From: JANSWP01 sp041941305
GTDB taxonomy: Bacteria > Bacteroidota > Bacteroidia > Chitinophagales > Saprospiraceae
Length of the DNA stretch: 64,000 bases
Assembly (NCBI GenBank): GCA_041941305.1
Contig: JBGTQJ010000051.1
Coordinates: 4,004-68,003 of the forward strand
Direction: 5' to 3'
The notes under the pieces are model-generated. The model did not search any database. It worked only from the letters and a program-made list of their open reading frames with translations, and was not told where the DNA came from. This document shows, piece after piece, positions 1-7,467 of the stretch (its first letter is position 1; each line of letters starts with the position of its first letter). The position numbers and the translations under genes are program-made.

Positions 1-191
1 ATATTAAAAAATGGATTTTTCATTACTGAGGCTGTACATCAATATTGTTGCCATTAGGTTTTTTTGGTCATTTTGGCAGAAAATCATTATTCCATATGGT
101 TTAAAATGGCTACAGAAATTGGCTTTTTAGCAATTGGGCATTGAAGTTTAAACGATCTTTCCCATTTTGCATCCAGAAAAACCATCAAAAT

Positions 192-1478
192 ATGACAAAA
201 GCAGCTATACCTGTTGTTTCCAAACAACTGCTTATTCCTTTTGCGCTTATTACTTTTTGCTTTGCTCTTTGGGGCTTTGCCAATAATGTGACCGATCCTT
301 TGGTTAAGGCATTTGGTACTATTTTCAATCAAAGTGCTTTTATCAGCTCATTTGTCCAAGTAGCTTTTTACGGTGGTTATTGTTTTATGGCCATTCCTGC
401 TGCCATTTTTATCAAAAAATATACTTACAAATCTGGCATATTGGTTGGACTGGCATTGTATGCTTTTGGAGGATTATTGTTCATTCCAGCCAGTTTGGGA
501 GGCATCTTCTGGCCTTTTTGTGCTGCTTTTTTCATAATGACTTGTGGATTGAGCTTTCTGGAAACCAGTGCCAATCCTTATATTCTGGCAATGGGAGATG
601 AATCTACTGCTACCCGTCGCCTCAATTTTGCCCAATCATTCAATCCTATGGGCTCTATCATCGGAATTTTGGTTGCCAAGGATTTTATTTTGGCCAAGTT
701 GAATAAGTTGAGTTCGGAAGAACGTGCTGACTTACCAATGGAAGCGTTTGATGCAGTAAAAATGGCAGATTTGGCGGTAGTCAGAGAACCCTATGTGGCT
801 ATCAGTATTGTGTTGGCAATTGTATTCATCCTCATTTTTATTACCAAGATGCCAACAATCAAAGATAGCGATGGTAAACTGGATTTGGGAGGCACTTTTA
901 AAAGATTACTTGCCAGTGCCCGATATCGGGAAGGAGTTATTGCCCAAACCTTTTATGTCGGCGCTCAAATTACTATCTGGACTTATACGATTCACTATGG
1001 AACAGAAGTTTTGATGAATGAAGGCATGATTGAAGCGGATGCTGCTGCTGCTGCAGTCAATTTCAACTTTTATGCAATGGTGCTTTTTGCGATAAGCCGA
1101 TTTATTTGCACTTACCTTCTAAAGTATATCAAACCAGGTTCTCTATTGATGTACCTTTCTTTAGCAGGGATTGTCCTTTTGATTCCCGTCATTTTTGTAG
1201 GCGGTCGCTTTGGATTGTACTCGCTTGTAGCAATTTCAGGATGTATGTCTTTGATGTTTCCAACGATTTACGGAATTGCTTTGAAGGGTATTGGAGAGGA
1301 CGCAAAACTAGGTGCTGCGGGATTGGTAATGGGCATTGCTGGTGGTTCTTTATTGCCACCTCTACAAGGATTGCTTCTCGATAGTTATAATGTCCAAATT
1401 TCTTATTTAATGCCGGTGATTTGTTTTGTAGTGGTAGCCTGGTTTGGATACCGGACTTTTAAGGTACACAATGCGTGA
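192..1478 (+). CDS. fucP: FHS-family sugar/H+ symporter, FucP-like
   Basis: A 428-residue major facilitator protein with about 12 hydrophobic segments, predicted to sit in the inner membrane and import L-fucose or a related sugar with protons. The family signature LETSANPY is at residues 122-129; its glutamate matches the proton-coupling Glu of E. coli FucP, and the Asp in NNVTDP (residue 35) matches the other key acid. The open frame reaches back to a TTG at 141, but that adds a charged leader; ATG 192, after an A-rich stretch, gives the usual family N-terminus. It converges on the TPR gene, with 30 bp between stops. No fucose catabolic genes are visible, so the substrate is inferred from family only. 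Confidence 0.88.
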   Translation: MTKAAIPVVSKQLLIPFALITFCFALWGFANNVTDPLVKAFGTIFNQSAFISSFVQVAFYGGYCFMAIPAAIFIKKYTYKSGILVGLALYAFGGLLFIPASLGGIFWPFCAAFFIMTCGLSFLETSANPYILAMGDESTATRRLNFAQSFNPMGSIIGILVAKDFILAKLNKLSSEERADLPMEAFDAVKMADLAVVREPYVAISIVLAIVFILIFITKMPTIKDSDGKLDLGGTFKRLLASARYREGVIAQTFYVGAQITIWTYTIHYGTEVLMNEGMIEADAAAAAVNFNFYAMVLFAISRFICTYLLKYIKPGSLLMYLSLAGIVLLIPVIFVGGRFGLYSLVAISGCMSLMFPTIYGIALKGIGEDAKLGAAGLVMGIAGGSLLPPLQGLLLDSYNVQISYLMPVICFVVVAWFGYRTFKVHNA

Positions 1479-1508
1479 TTTGAAGCGTTGAAAGTGGTTG
1501 AAAAATAT

Positions 1509-1805
1509 TTACCTGCAAAACCAATTCAACATTTCTTTGACATCCTCTCCATATTCTCTGGTATAGAAATACTTAAGGGCTAGTCGAAAGTTTTTACAAG
1601 CTTCTGAGGTATCTGCTTTCTCCAAATGCAATAGCCCCAGATTTCTTATTGCAAGGGCATTGTCTTTATCTATTTCAAGGCTGGCTTTAATATCAGCTTC
1701 AGCTAATTCGAGCCTGCCAATCTTTAAATTGGCGTAGCCTCGATTATTATCTTGTAAGGTCAGGTTCAAGTTTAAGGCCAAGTTCAAGTTCAAGACCTGA
1801 ACCAT
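1509..1805 (-). CDS. Short TPR protein with a repeat-derived 5' end
   Basis: The 98-residue frame has two TPR-like helical pairs (about residues 20-85, containing YANLKIGRLELAEADIKASL and a following unit). The first 17 residues, rich in LNLNL, are translated from a TTGAAC-type simple repeat and look non-functional. It lies 40 bp downstream of crtZ and may be the last gene of the carotenoid operon. It could equally be the tail of a longer TPR gene whose 5' part was replaced by the repeat. Function is unknown; TPR units usually mediate protein contacts. Confidence 0.5.
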   Translation of the reverse strand: MVQVLNLNLALNLNLTLQDNNRGYANLKIGRLELAEADIKASLEIDKDNALAIRNLGLLHLEKADTSEACKNFRLALKYFYTREYGEDVKEMLNWFCR

Positions 1806-1847
1806 CTTGAACTTGAACTTGACCTTGACCTTGAACTTGAACTTTTC
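1754..1847. repeat. TTGAAC/GTTCAA fold-back simple repeat
   Basis: Degenerate GTTCAA units (1760-1798) are followed by TTGAAC/TTGACC units (1805-1845) in the opposite sense, so the region can fold into a long imperfect hairpin. It fills the gap between crtZ and the TPR gene and runs into the TPR frame. The same unit recurs at 24053-24070. Confidence 0.75.
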
Positions 1848-2307
1848 AAACAGTTCGTCTATTCCTAAAAAACTTCATAGGTACCCATAGCATACCAAAA
1901 CATTCTCCATCTTCTTTGGTCATCTTTTTATGATGTACTTTGTGAGCTCTTCTAATGGCTTTGAAATAAGCATTATCCGTTCTGGTCAGCCATTTGAATC
2001 TTTGATGAATGAAGATATCGTGTACCATGAAATAGGCGAATCCATACAAGGTAATGCCTGCACCTATCCACAGTCTTGGATCGAATGTTTCACTGCCCCA
2101 TCCCAGGAAAATAAGTGCCATGCCTGGAATAGCAAAAATCAAAAAGAAGAAGTCATTTTTTTCAAAGAACCCTTCGTTTTCATGGGTATGATGATCCTTG
2201 TGGAAATACCACAACAATCCATGCATGATGTATTTGTGGGTAAACCAGGCAACGCCTTCCATAAAAATGAAAGTTGCGATGATGATAAGAATGCTGTAAG
2301 TAACCAT
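1846..2307 (-). CDS. crtZ: Beta-carotene hydroxylase, CrtZ type
   Basis: A 153-residue membrane di-iron hydroxylase, predicted to add hydroxyl groups to the beta-ionone rings of beta-carotene, giving zeaxanthin. All four histidine boxes are present: HKYIMH (24-29), HKDHH (36-40), HDIFIH (96-101) and HKVHH (122-126), with hydrophobic segments near residues 1-20, 52-70 and 80-98. Length is normal for bacterial CrtZ. It starts at ATG 2307, 70 bp downstream of the photolyase on the same strand. No lycopene cyclase is in the window, so beta-carotene must be made by an enzyme encoded elsewhere. Confidence 0.92.
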   Translation of the reverse strand: MVTYSILIIIATFIFMEGVAWFTHKYIMHGLLWYFHKDHHTHENEGFFEKNDFFFLIFAIPGMALIFLGWGSETFDPRLWIGAGITLYGFAYFMVHDIFIHQRFKWLTRTDNAYFKAIRRAHKVHHKKMTKEDGECFGMLWVPMKFFRNRRTV

Positions 2308-2377
2308 TTTTCTCGTTTTCTAAATGTTCTTCTCTGAGAAACTGTTTGTTTTTCAACTTCTCAGAGAATCCTAAATT

Positions 2378-3679
2378 TTATTGCAATGCTTGTTTGTATA
2401 CTGCCAAAGCTCTTTCCCGAGCTGCTTTGTGTTCAACTATTGGTTTAGGATAATCAAATGTATCAAATTCGGGTATCCATTTACGGATATAAGCCCCGGT
2501 TTTGTCAAATTTTTTGGCTTGGCTTTCCGGATTGAAAATCCTGAAATAAGGGGCGGCATCACAACCTGTGCCAGCTGCCCATTGCCAGTTGCCATTATTA
2601 CTGGCGAGCTCATAATCCAGCAATTTTTCAGCAAAGTAGGCTTCTCCCCATCTCCAGTCTATGAGCAAATGTTTGCACAAAAAACTCGCGGTAACCATTC
2701 TAACCCGATTATGCATGAAGCCAGTAGCATTCAACTCTCGCATACCAGCATCTACCATTGGGTATCCCGTTTTCCCTTCACACCAGGCTTTAAATTCAAT
2801 TTCATTATTGCGCCATTCAATAGCTTCGTATTTGACTTTGAAGCACCTGTCTACCACTTTTGGGAAATGCCACAAAATCATTTGAAAGAATTCCCGCCAA
2901 ATCAACTCATTCCAAAAGGTTTCGCTCAAGTTCATAGCCTGCCGAACCAATCGCCTGGTACTTATCGTTCCAAACCGAAGATGTAAGCCCAGGCGGCTGG
3001 TACCGGCAATTCCCGGAAAATCCCTCGTTTTTGAGTAATTGTTGATTAGAGCCTCCGAAACTTCATTCGGAGGGTAATTGTTTTCTCCTTTTTGAAAGCC
3101 TAAATCCTTCAAGGAAGGTAATTCCATTGCTTTCCCTTTGAGAAAATTGTGGATTAAGCTTGCTGAATCATGTGTTTCGAGATGTTTTGGAGTTAGAATT
3201 GATTTCCACTTGCGGCTATATGGAGTGAAAACGGTATAAGGTTTCCCGTCATCTTTTAGCACTTCTGACTTTTCCAGAATTACTTGATCCTTAAAGGATT
3301 GAAATTTTATCCCTTCTTGCGCCAGTAAGTCGATAATTTGCTGGTCTCGTTTCCTTGCGTAGGGCTCATAATCGTTATTGACAAAAACATTTTGGATAGC
3401 ATATTTTTGAACTAAGTGCTGGAAAACCGGCTTCGGCTTTCCATGATGTACTTCCATTTGTCCACCTTCAGCTGCTATCCTTTCTTTTAAAATAGTTACT
3501 GTTTGGTGAATGAACCCAACTCTTCTATCTGCAGGATCTTTTAGTGAATTTAGAATTTCTTCATCAAAAATGAAAATAGGCAATACGGGGATTCCTGCTG
3601 ATAGTGCCTTGAATAAACCAACATTATCTGCCAAACGAAGGTCACGCCTAAACCAAAAAATGTTGATGTTTTTTTTCAC
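2378..3679 (-). CDS. phr: Deoxyribodipyrimidine photolyase, class I type
   Basis: Light-driven flavoprotein that splits UV-induced pyrimidine dimers. The N-terminal alpha/beta antenna domain opens with FWFRRDLRL; the C-terminal FAD domain has WREFF, TGYPMVDAGMREL, HNRVRM, and the WQWAAGTGCDAAPYFRIFNP block seen in class I photolyases. The frame opens at a TTG (3703), but GTG 3679 yields the standard start (MKKNINIFWFRRD), leaving 433 residues. It lies between crtB and crtZ, 36 bp from crtB, so it is probably cotranscribed with the pigment genes. A role as a cryptochrome sensor cannot be excluded, but the sequence looks like an enzyme. Confidence 0.92.
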   Translation of the reverse strand: MKKNINIFWFRRDLRLADNVGLFKALSAGIPVLPIFIFDEEILNSLKDPADRRVGFIHQTVTILKERIAAEGGQMEVHHGKPKPVFQHLVQKYAIQNVFVNNDYEPYARKRDQQIIDLLAQEGIKFQSFKDQVILEKSEVLKDDGKPYTVFTPYSRKWKSILTPKHLETHDSASLIHNFLKGKAMELPSLKDLGFQKGENNYPPNEVSEALINNYSKTRDFPGIAGTSRLGLHLRFGTISTRRLVRQAMNLSETFWNELIWREFFQMILWHFPKVVDRCFKVKYEAIEWRNNEIEFKAWCEGKTGYPMVDAGMRELNATGFMHNRVRMVTASFLCKHLLIDWRWGEAYFAEKLLDYELASNNGNWQWAAGTGCDAAPYFRIFNPESQAKKFDKTGAYIRKWIPEFDTFDYPKPIVEHKAARERALAVYKQALQ

Positions 3680-3715
3680 GATTGTAGTTGTAATCTGTTC
3701 CAAATATCAATTTTT

Positions 3716-4552
3716 TCAAACCCTATTGAATCTCAACCTCAGGAAACTACTGAATGTTAACATCAGTTTCTGAAAATTGGAAACCCGAATTCTGCTCTCA
3801 AATAAATTCGTGGCAGGTTGTGTTTTGATTTTTTCAAATAGGGTCAAATAGTAAATATAGGCAGCATAGACACCTAGTTTTGCTGATTTTGGCAATCGGC
3901 GAATGCCTTTCAATGCCTCTTCAAAATCTGCCTTGATGTCCATCTCAATTTGACGTTTTTGGTCATTGTTGAAATTCTGTAAATCGACTCCTGGAAAATA
4001 AGTTCGCCCCAATTCCAGAAAATCCGCATTCAAATCCCTTAGAAAGTTCACTTTTTGAAATGCAGCACCCAATCGCATAGCCTGTGGTTTTAAAGCTTCG
4101 TATTGTGCCTGATCGCCATTTGTGAAAACCTTCAAACACATCAAACCAACCACCTCAGCAGAACCCAGAATGTACTGCTCATAATTGTTTTGATTGTAGT
4201 CCATTTTGTTCAAATCCATTTCCATGCTGTTCAGGAAAGTATCAATCAATTCATTGTCTATGCCGAATTGATGTACGACCATTTGAAAGCTGTTCAGGAT
4301 CGGGTTGGTGCTGATTTTATCTTCAATGGCTTTGTAGGTATCTTGTCTGAATTCTTTTAACAATCGGGCTTTGTCGAAATTGTGGAAACTATCCACAATT
4401 TCATCAGCAAGCCGCACCCAGCCATAAATCCCATAAATCGGATCATGAATGCTTTTGTGCAATAAAAAAATTCCCAAAGAAAAACTAGTACTGTACAGTC
4501 GGGTGGTCGCTTTACTCGTCTTTTGCGAAAGTTGGTCAAACAATATTTTCAT
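3716..4552 (-). CDS. crtB: Phytoene synthase
   Basis: A 278-residue squalene/phytoene synthase that condenses two geranylgeranyl diphosphates to phytoene, the first committed carotenoid step. Both Asp-rich substrate motifs are present: DEIVD at residues 50-54 (in RLADEIVDSFH) and DLNAD at 173-177 (in NFLRDLNADF), followed by the typical GRTYFP segment. Start is ATG 4552. It is on the same strand as crtI, separated by 136 bp that is almost wholly filled by a palindromic element, and followed 36 bp later by the photolyase. Confidence 0.94.
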   Translation of the reverse strand: MKILFDQLSQKTSKATTRLYSTSFSLGIFLLHKSIHDPIYGIYGWVRLADEIVDSFHNFDKARLLKEFRQDTYKAIEDKISTNPILNSFQMVVHQFGIDNELIDTFLNSMEMDLNKMDYNQNNYEQYILGSAEVVGLMCLKVFTNGDQAQYEALKPQAMRLGAAFQKVNFLRDLNADFLELGRTYFPGVDLQNFNNDQKRQIEMDIKADFEEALKGIRRLPKSAKLGVYAAYIYYLTLFEKIKTQPATNLFESRIRVSNFQKLMLTFSSFLRLRFNRV

Positions 4553-4554
4553 AA

Positions 4555-4662
4555 TTAGTAGTGATTAAAAAAACTTCATCCTTTTGATTTCGTCAATTAA
4601 GCTCAACTTCATTTCTTATCAGTCATTTGTTCTTCGCTTATTTGGTGAAATTATTTTTTAAG
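4555..4662. repeat. Palindromic element family P1, copy 1
   Basis: About 108 bp between crtI and crtB, matching copies at 22728-22845 (opposite orientation) and 62127-62244. Shared landmarks are GTAGTGATTAAAAAA at one end, TTTGATTTCGTCAA, AAGCTCAACTTC in the centre, and TTATTTTTTAAG at the other end. The arms are complementary in the other copies; here the right arm has lost some bases, so this copy looks the most decayed. It would place a hairpin in the crtI-crtB transcript. Confidence 0.8.
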
Positions 4663-4688
4663 GCTTTCTAAAATAAAAGGGTCAAGAG

Positions 4689-6218
4689 TTAAATACTAAG
4701 GGTGGACGGTACATTAGCCGCAGCTTTTGCCCCTCCGCCGTTTGACTTGAGCCGATGTACCTTCGAAATGAGGTCAGAAACAACAATACCAGATATAAGC
4801 GAGGGAGGTACCCCTGGCCCTGGAACTGTCAGTTGGCCTGTGTAAAAAAGGTTTTCGACTTTTTGGTTTTTCATTCTGGGTTTGAGTATGGCAGTCTGCA
4901 TAAGCGTATTTGCCAAACCGTAGGCATTGCCTTTGAAGGCGTGATAGTCTTTTTTGAAGTCATTGACAGAATAACTTCTTTGGTATATTATATGTGATTC
5001 GATGTCTGTTCCACAATGTTTTTCAAGGCGCTTTAGAATTGGACGAAAAGTTGATGCTCTTAGTTCAGGAGAATCCTGAAGTCCTGGAGCCAGTGGTACC
5101 AACAAAAACAAATTTTCCTTACCGGCAGGAGCTACATGCTGGTCTGTTTTTGAAGGGCAACATATATAAAATAATGGTGCTTTGGGATATTTAGGTGTTT
5201 CATAAATATCAGCTGCATGTTGTTCAAAATCAGTATCAAAAAATAGGTTGTGGTGATGTAATTTTGGAATCTTCTTATCTACGCCTAAATAGTAAATCAG
5301 GGAAGAAGGTGCCATCTTTCGAGTATCCCAGTATTTGTCAGAATATTGTCGGTATTGAGGGTCCAATAATTTTTGTTCTATGTGGTGATAGTCTGCACCT
5401 GCGACAACGATGTCTGCGGCGATCAATTGATCCTCTACGTAAACTCCGGTTGCCTTCCCGTTTTCTACCTTTATTTGATTGACCTCGCAATTTGTTCGGA
5501 TTTCAACCCCCAACTCTTCCGCAAGACTTTTCATCGCAGCAATGATTTGAAACATACCTTTCATCGGGTAAAAAGTCCCCTGTGCAAGGGCTGCGTGGTT
5601 CATGAGACTGTAAAGTGCAGGTGTATTTTGGGGAGTTGCACCCAAGAACAAAACCGGAAATTCTAATAATTGAATCAGCTTTGGATGCTTGAATTTTTGC
5701 CTGACGTGCTTACTAAAAGATTGGAATACGCCTAAGTAAAACAAGCTTTTCAATATCCGTATATCAAAAAACTCTGTAATCGAAAGCCCTGGCTGATATA
5801 CCAGGTCGCGCATGCCTACCTCGTATTTATAGGCAGCTTCTTTTAAGAATTTTTTGAGTTTGAGGGCAGAACCTGGCTCAAGAGACTCAAATAATTCATA
5901 CAATGCTTTTTCAGAAGCCGGCACTTCCAAAATGTCATCTTGTCCAAACCAGATGCTGAATCCGGGATCCAACTTTTTTAAATCATAAAAGTCAGAGACC
6001 TGGTAACCAAACTGTTCAAAAAATGATTCAAATACATCTGGCATCCAGTACCAACTCGGTCCCATGTCAAATGTGAAACCCTCTGCTTCAAACTGTCTGG
6101 CCCTTCCTCCAACAGTCTCGTTTTTTTCCAAAATGGTCACTTGATATCCCTTTTTTGCCAAACAGCATGCTGCTGATAAGCTGGAGAATCCGGAACCGAT
6201 AATAATAACTTTAGACAT
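4689..6218 (-). CDS. crtI: Phytoene desaturase
   Basis: A 509-residue FAD-dependent desaturase that converts phytoene to lycopene (or a related polyene). The dinucleotide-binding motif GSGFSSLSAACCLAKKG is at residues 8-24, followed by the EKNETVGGRARQFE segment typical of the family, and the C-terminal FAD motif LFYTGQLTVPGPGVPPSLISG. Length agrees with bacterial CrtI. Start is ATG 6218, read leftwards from a 154-bp promoter region carrying TTGTTTA half-sites. It is the first pigment gene after the MerR-type regulator. Exact desaturation number, and a 4,4'-diapophytoene specificity, cannot be decided by eye. Confidence 0.93.
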   Translation of the reverse strand: MSKVIIIGSGFSSLSAACCLAKKGYQVTILEKNETVGGRARQFEAEGFTFDMGPSWYWMPDVFESFFEQFGYQVSDFYDLKKLDPGFSIWFGQDDILEVPASEKALYELFESLEPGSALKLKKFLKEAAYKYEVGMRDLVYQPGLSITEFFDIRILKSLFYLGVFQSFSKHVRQKFKHPKLIQLLEFPVLFLGATPQNTPALYSLMNHAALAQGTFYPMKGMFQIIAAMKSLAEELGVEIRTNCEVNQIKVENGKATGVYVEDQLIAADIVVAGADYHHIEQKLLDPQYRQYSDKYWDTRKMAPSSLIYYLGVDKKIPKLHHHNLFFDTDFEQHAADIYETPKYPKAPLFYICCPSKTDQHVAPAGKENLFLLVPLAPGLQDSPELRASTFRPILKRLEKHCGTDIESHIIYQRSYSVNDFKKDYHAFKGNAYGLANTLMQTAILKPRMKNQKVENLFYTGQLTVPGPGVPPSLISGIVVSDLISKVHRLKSNGGGAKAAANVPSTLSI

Positions 6219-6257
6219 ATCTTTTCAAATATTAGAGAACGGGAGCTAAAACAGGCT

Positions 6258-6314
6258 TTGTTTAAGATTGTTTAGAAAATTTGGAAAAAAATTAAACAAA
6301 ACTGTTGTTTAATT
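6258..6314 (-). promoter_or_regulatory. Candidate operator of the crt promoter
   Basis: The gap between the regulator and crtI has four TTGTTTA half-sites. Two are direct repeats 10 bp apart (6258-6264 and 6268-6274). Two form a perfect inverted repeat, AATTAAACAA, five bases, TTGTTTAATT (6290-6314). CarH-type regulators bind arrays of short half-sites at about one-helical-turn spacing, so this is the natural place for the neighbouring MerR protein to act. The half-site itself is inferred from repetition. Confidence 0.6.
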
Positions 6315-6372
6315 AGACTATTGCTTGCCTGGACAATTTAGTCAATATACGAATGAAAAAGAAGTTTGGACT

Positions 6373-7251
6373 TTAGAAAAGATTCAATAAATCGGATGGA
6401 TTTTTATGCAGGAGTATATTTGTAAAGGGAGCCGAGGAAAACTGGAGAATTTGGACTCCTGCGACATGGATTTTTGTTTGGCCATAGGTTTCTGATAGTA
6501 ACTTTAAATAATCCTGAATGTCTTCTTTAGGCTGGTGCCTTATAAAGAAGGTCAATAAATTGTCAGGATGTAGTGTTTCTATCGAAGACTGGAGAGATTC
6601 AAAGGGTACATCTTGCCCCAAATAATAAACCTTATAGCCCCTGGAACGAAGGAGGTGGTTGGCAAATAGCAAACCAATTTCGTGCTGTTCACCTTCAGGT
6701 AAAAAAAGCAGGAAATTTTCATTCTGCGTTGGAAAAACGGGTAGTTGATCAATCGCAGAAAATAATTTTTTACGAATCAGATTTGAGGCAAAATGTTCTT
6801 GACCAGGATGAGCTTTCCAAACTGACCACATCAATCCAACTTTTGAGAGAAATGGATAAATAATATTTAACATGGTTTCTTTCAAACCCATCAAAAGCAA
6901 AGCGGAAGCAAAGACTTGCTCAAATCTGGCTTCGTCAAATTCCATCATAGATAAGGTCAAGGCATTAATGTGGGAGGAGTATTCTTCACTTTGGGTTGAT
7001 GTATGCTCAAAAATATCTTCCACCTCTTGTTGCAGGGCATCTTGAGAAAGGGCGCTGGCTTTAGATATTTTCCAGCCATTATTTAAAAGGGTGGTCACAT
7101 TTAGCAATCGCCTCAAATCCTCATCTCCGTATTCTCGAATATTGGTATCTGAGCGTTGAGGAGTCAAAACACTATAGCGTTTTTCCCAAATTCTTAAAGT
7201 ATGGGCTTTAATACCTGAAAGGAGTTCGAGATCTTTGATGGAGTAGGACAA
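6373..7251 (-). CDS. MerR-family regulator with cobalamin-binding domain (CarH/LitR-like)
   Basis: A 292-residue protein: MerR winged helix (1-70, with GIKAHTLRIWEKRY), a helical bundle (about 75-165), then a Rossmann-like B12 domain (175-292). The helical bundle has W142, nine residues, E152-H153, the W-x9-EH light-sensing signature of CarH. The B12 domain has E188-Q-H190-EI-G193, the ExHxxG motif whose histidine binds cobalt. The later SxL and GG motifs are not clear. Family members repress carotenoid genes in the dark and release DNA when light breaks the adenosyl-cobalt bond. The only start is TTG 7251, because a stop lies two codons upstream (7258-7260). It is immediately upstream of crtI. 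Function as a light sensor is inferred from motifs and position. Confidence 0.85.
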   Translation of the reverse strand: MSYSIKDLELLSGIKAHTLRIWEKRYSVLTPQRSDTNIREYGDEDLRRLLNVTTLLNNGWKISKASALSQDALQQEVEDIFEHTSTQSEEYSSHINALTLSMMEFDEARFEQVFASALLLMGLKETMLNIIYPFLSKVGLMWSVWKAHPGQEHFASNLIRKKLFSAIDQLPVFPTQNENFLLFLPEGEQHEIGLLFANHLLRSRGYKVYYLGQDVPFESLQSSIETLHPDNLLTFFIRHQPKEDIQDYLKLLSETYGQTKIHVAGVQILQFSSAPFTNILLHKNPSDLLNLF

Positions 7252-7256
7252 GTTAG

Positions 7257-7299
7257 TTTAACTGTTTAAGGTTGAGTTGAAAATTAATAAACAAAAGTA
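7257..7299 (-). promoter_or_regulatory. Promoter region of the MerR/B12 regulator
   Basis: On the minus strand TACTTTTG (7292-7299) matches the Bacteroidota -7 element TAnnTTTG; no good TTG -33 box is visible. Between it and the TTG start lie two TTTAA-containing half-sites (AGTTTAA at 7255-7261 and TGTTTAA at 7263-7269) resembling those upstream of crtI, which suggests autoregulation. Confidence 0.4.
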
Positions 7300-7316
7300 A
7301 AAGGAATAATGGAATA

Positions 7317-7388
7317 TTGGTTTTCTGGGTGCTGGTTACTGGGTACTGGTTTGGTTTCTGCACACTGCAAACTGCACACTGATCTCTG
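7317..7388. repeat. Degenerate CTGGGTACTGG / CTGCACACTG repeat
   Basis: Short near-repeats of CTGGGTGCTGGTTACTGG, then CTGCACACTGCAAACTGC, fill the gap downstream of the thioredoxin gene. Related sequence occurs at 41926-41962, and its complement at 56611-56709. No coding potential. Confidence 0.6.
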
Positions 7389-7467
7389 AATGGTGGCAAC
7401 TTGTGTTGAAAAACTAAAGTACTTGCGCTAACATTTCAAGGATTGCCAGGGCTCCGGACCATATCAA

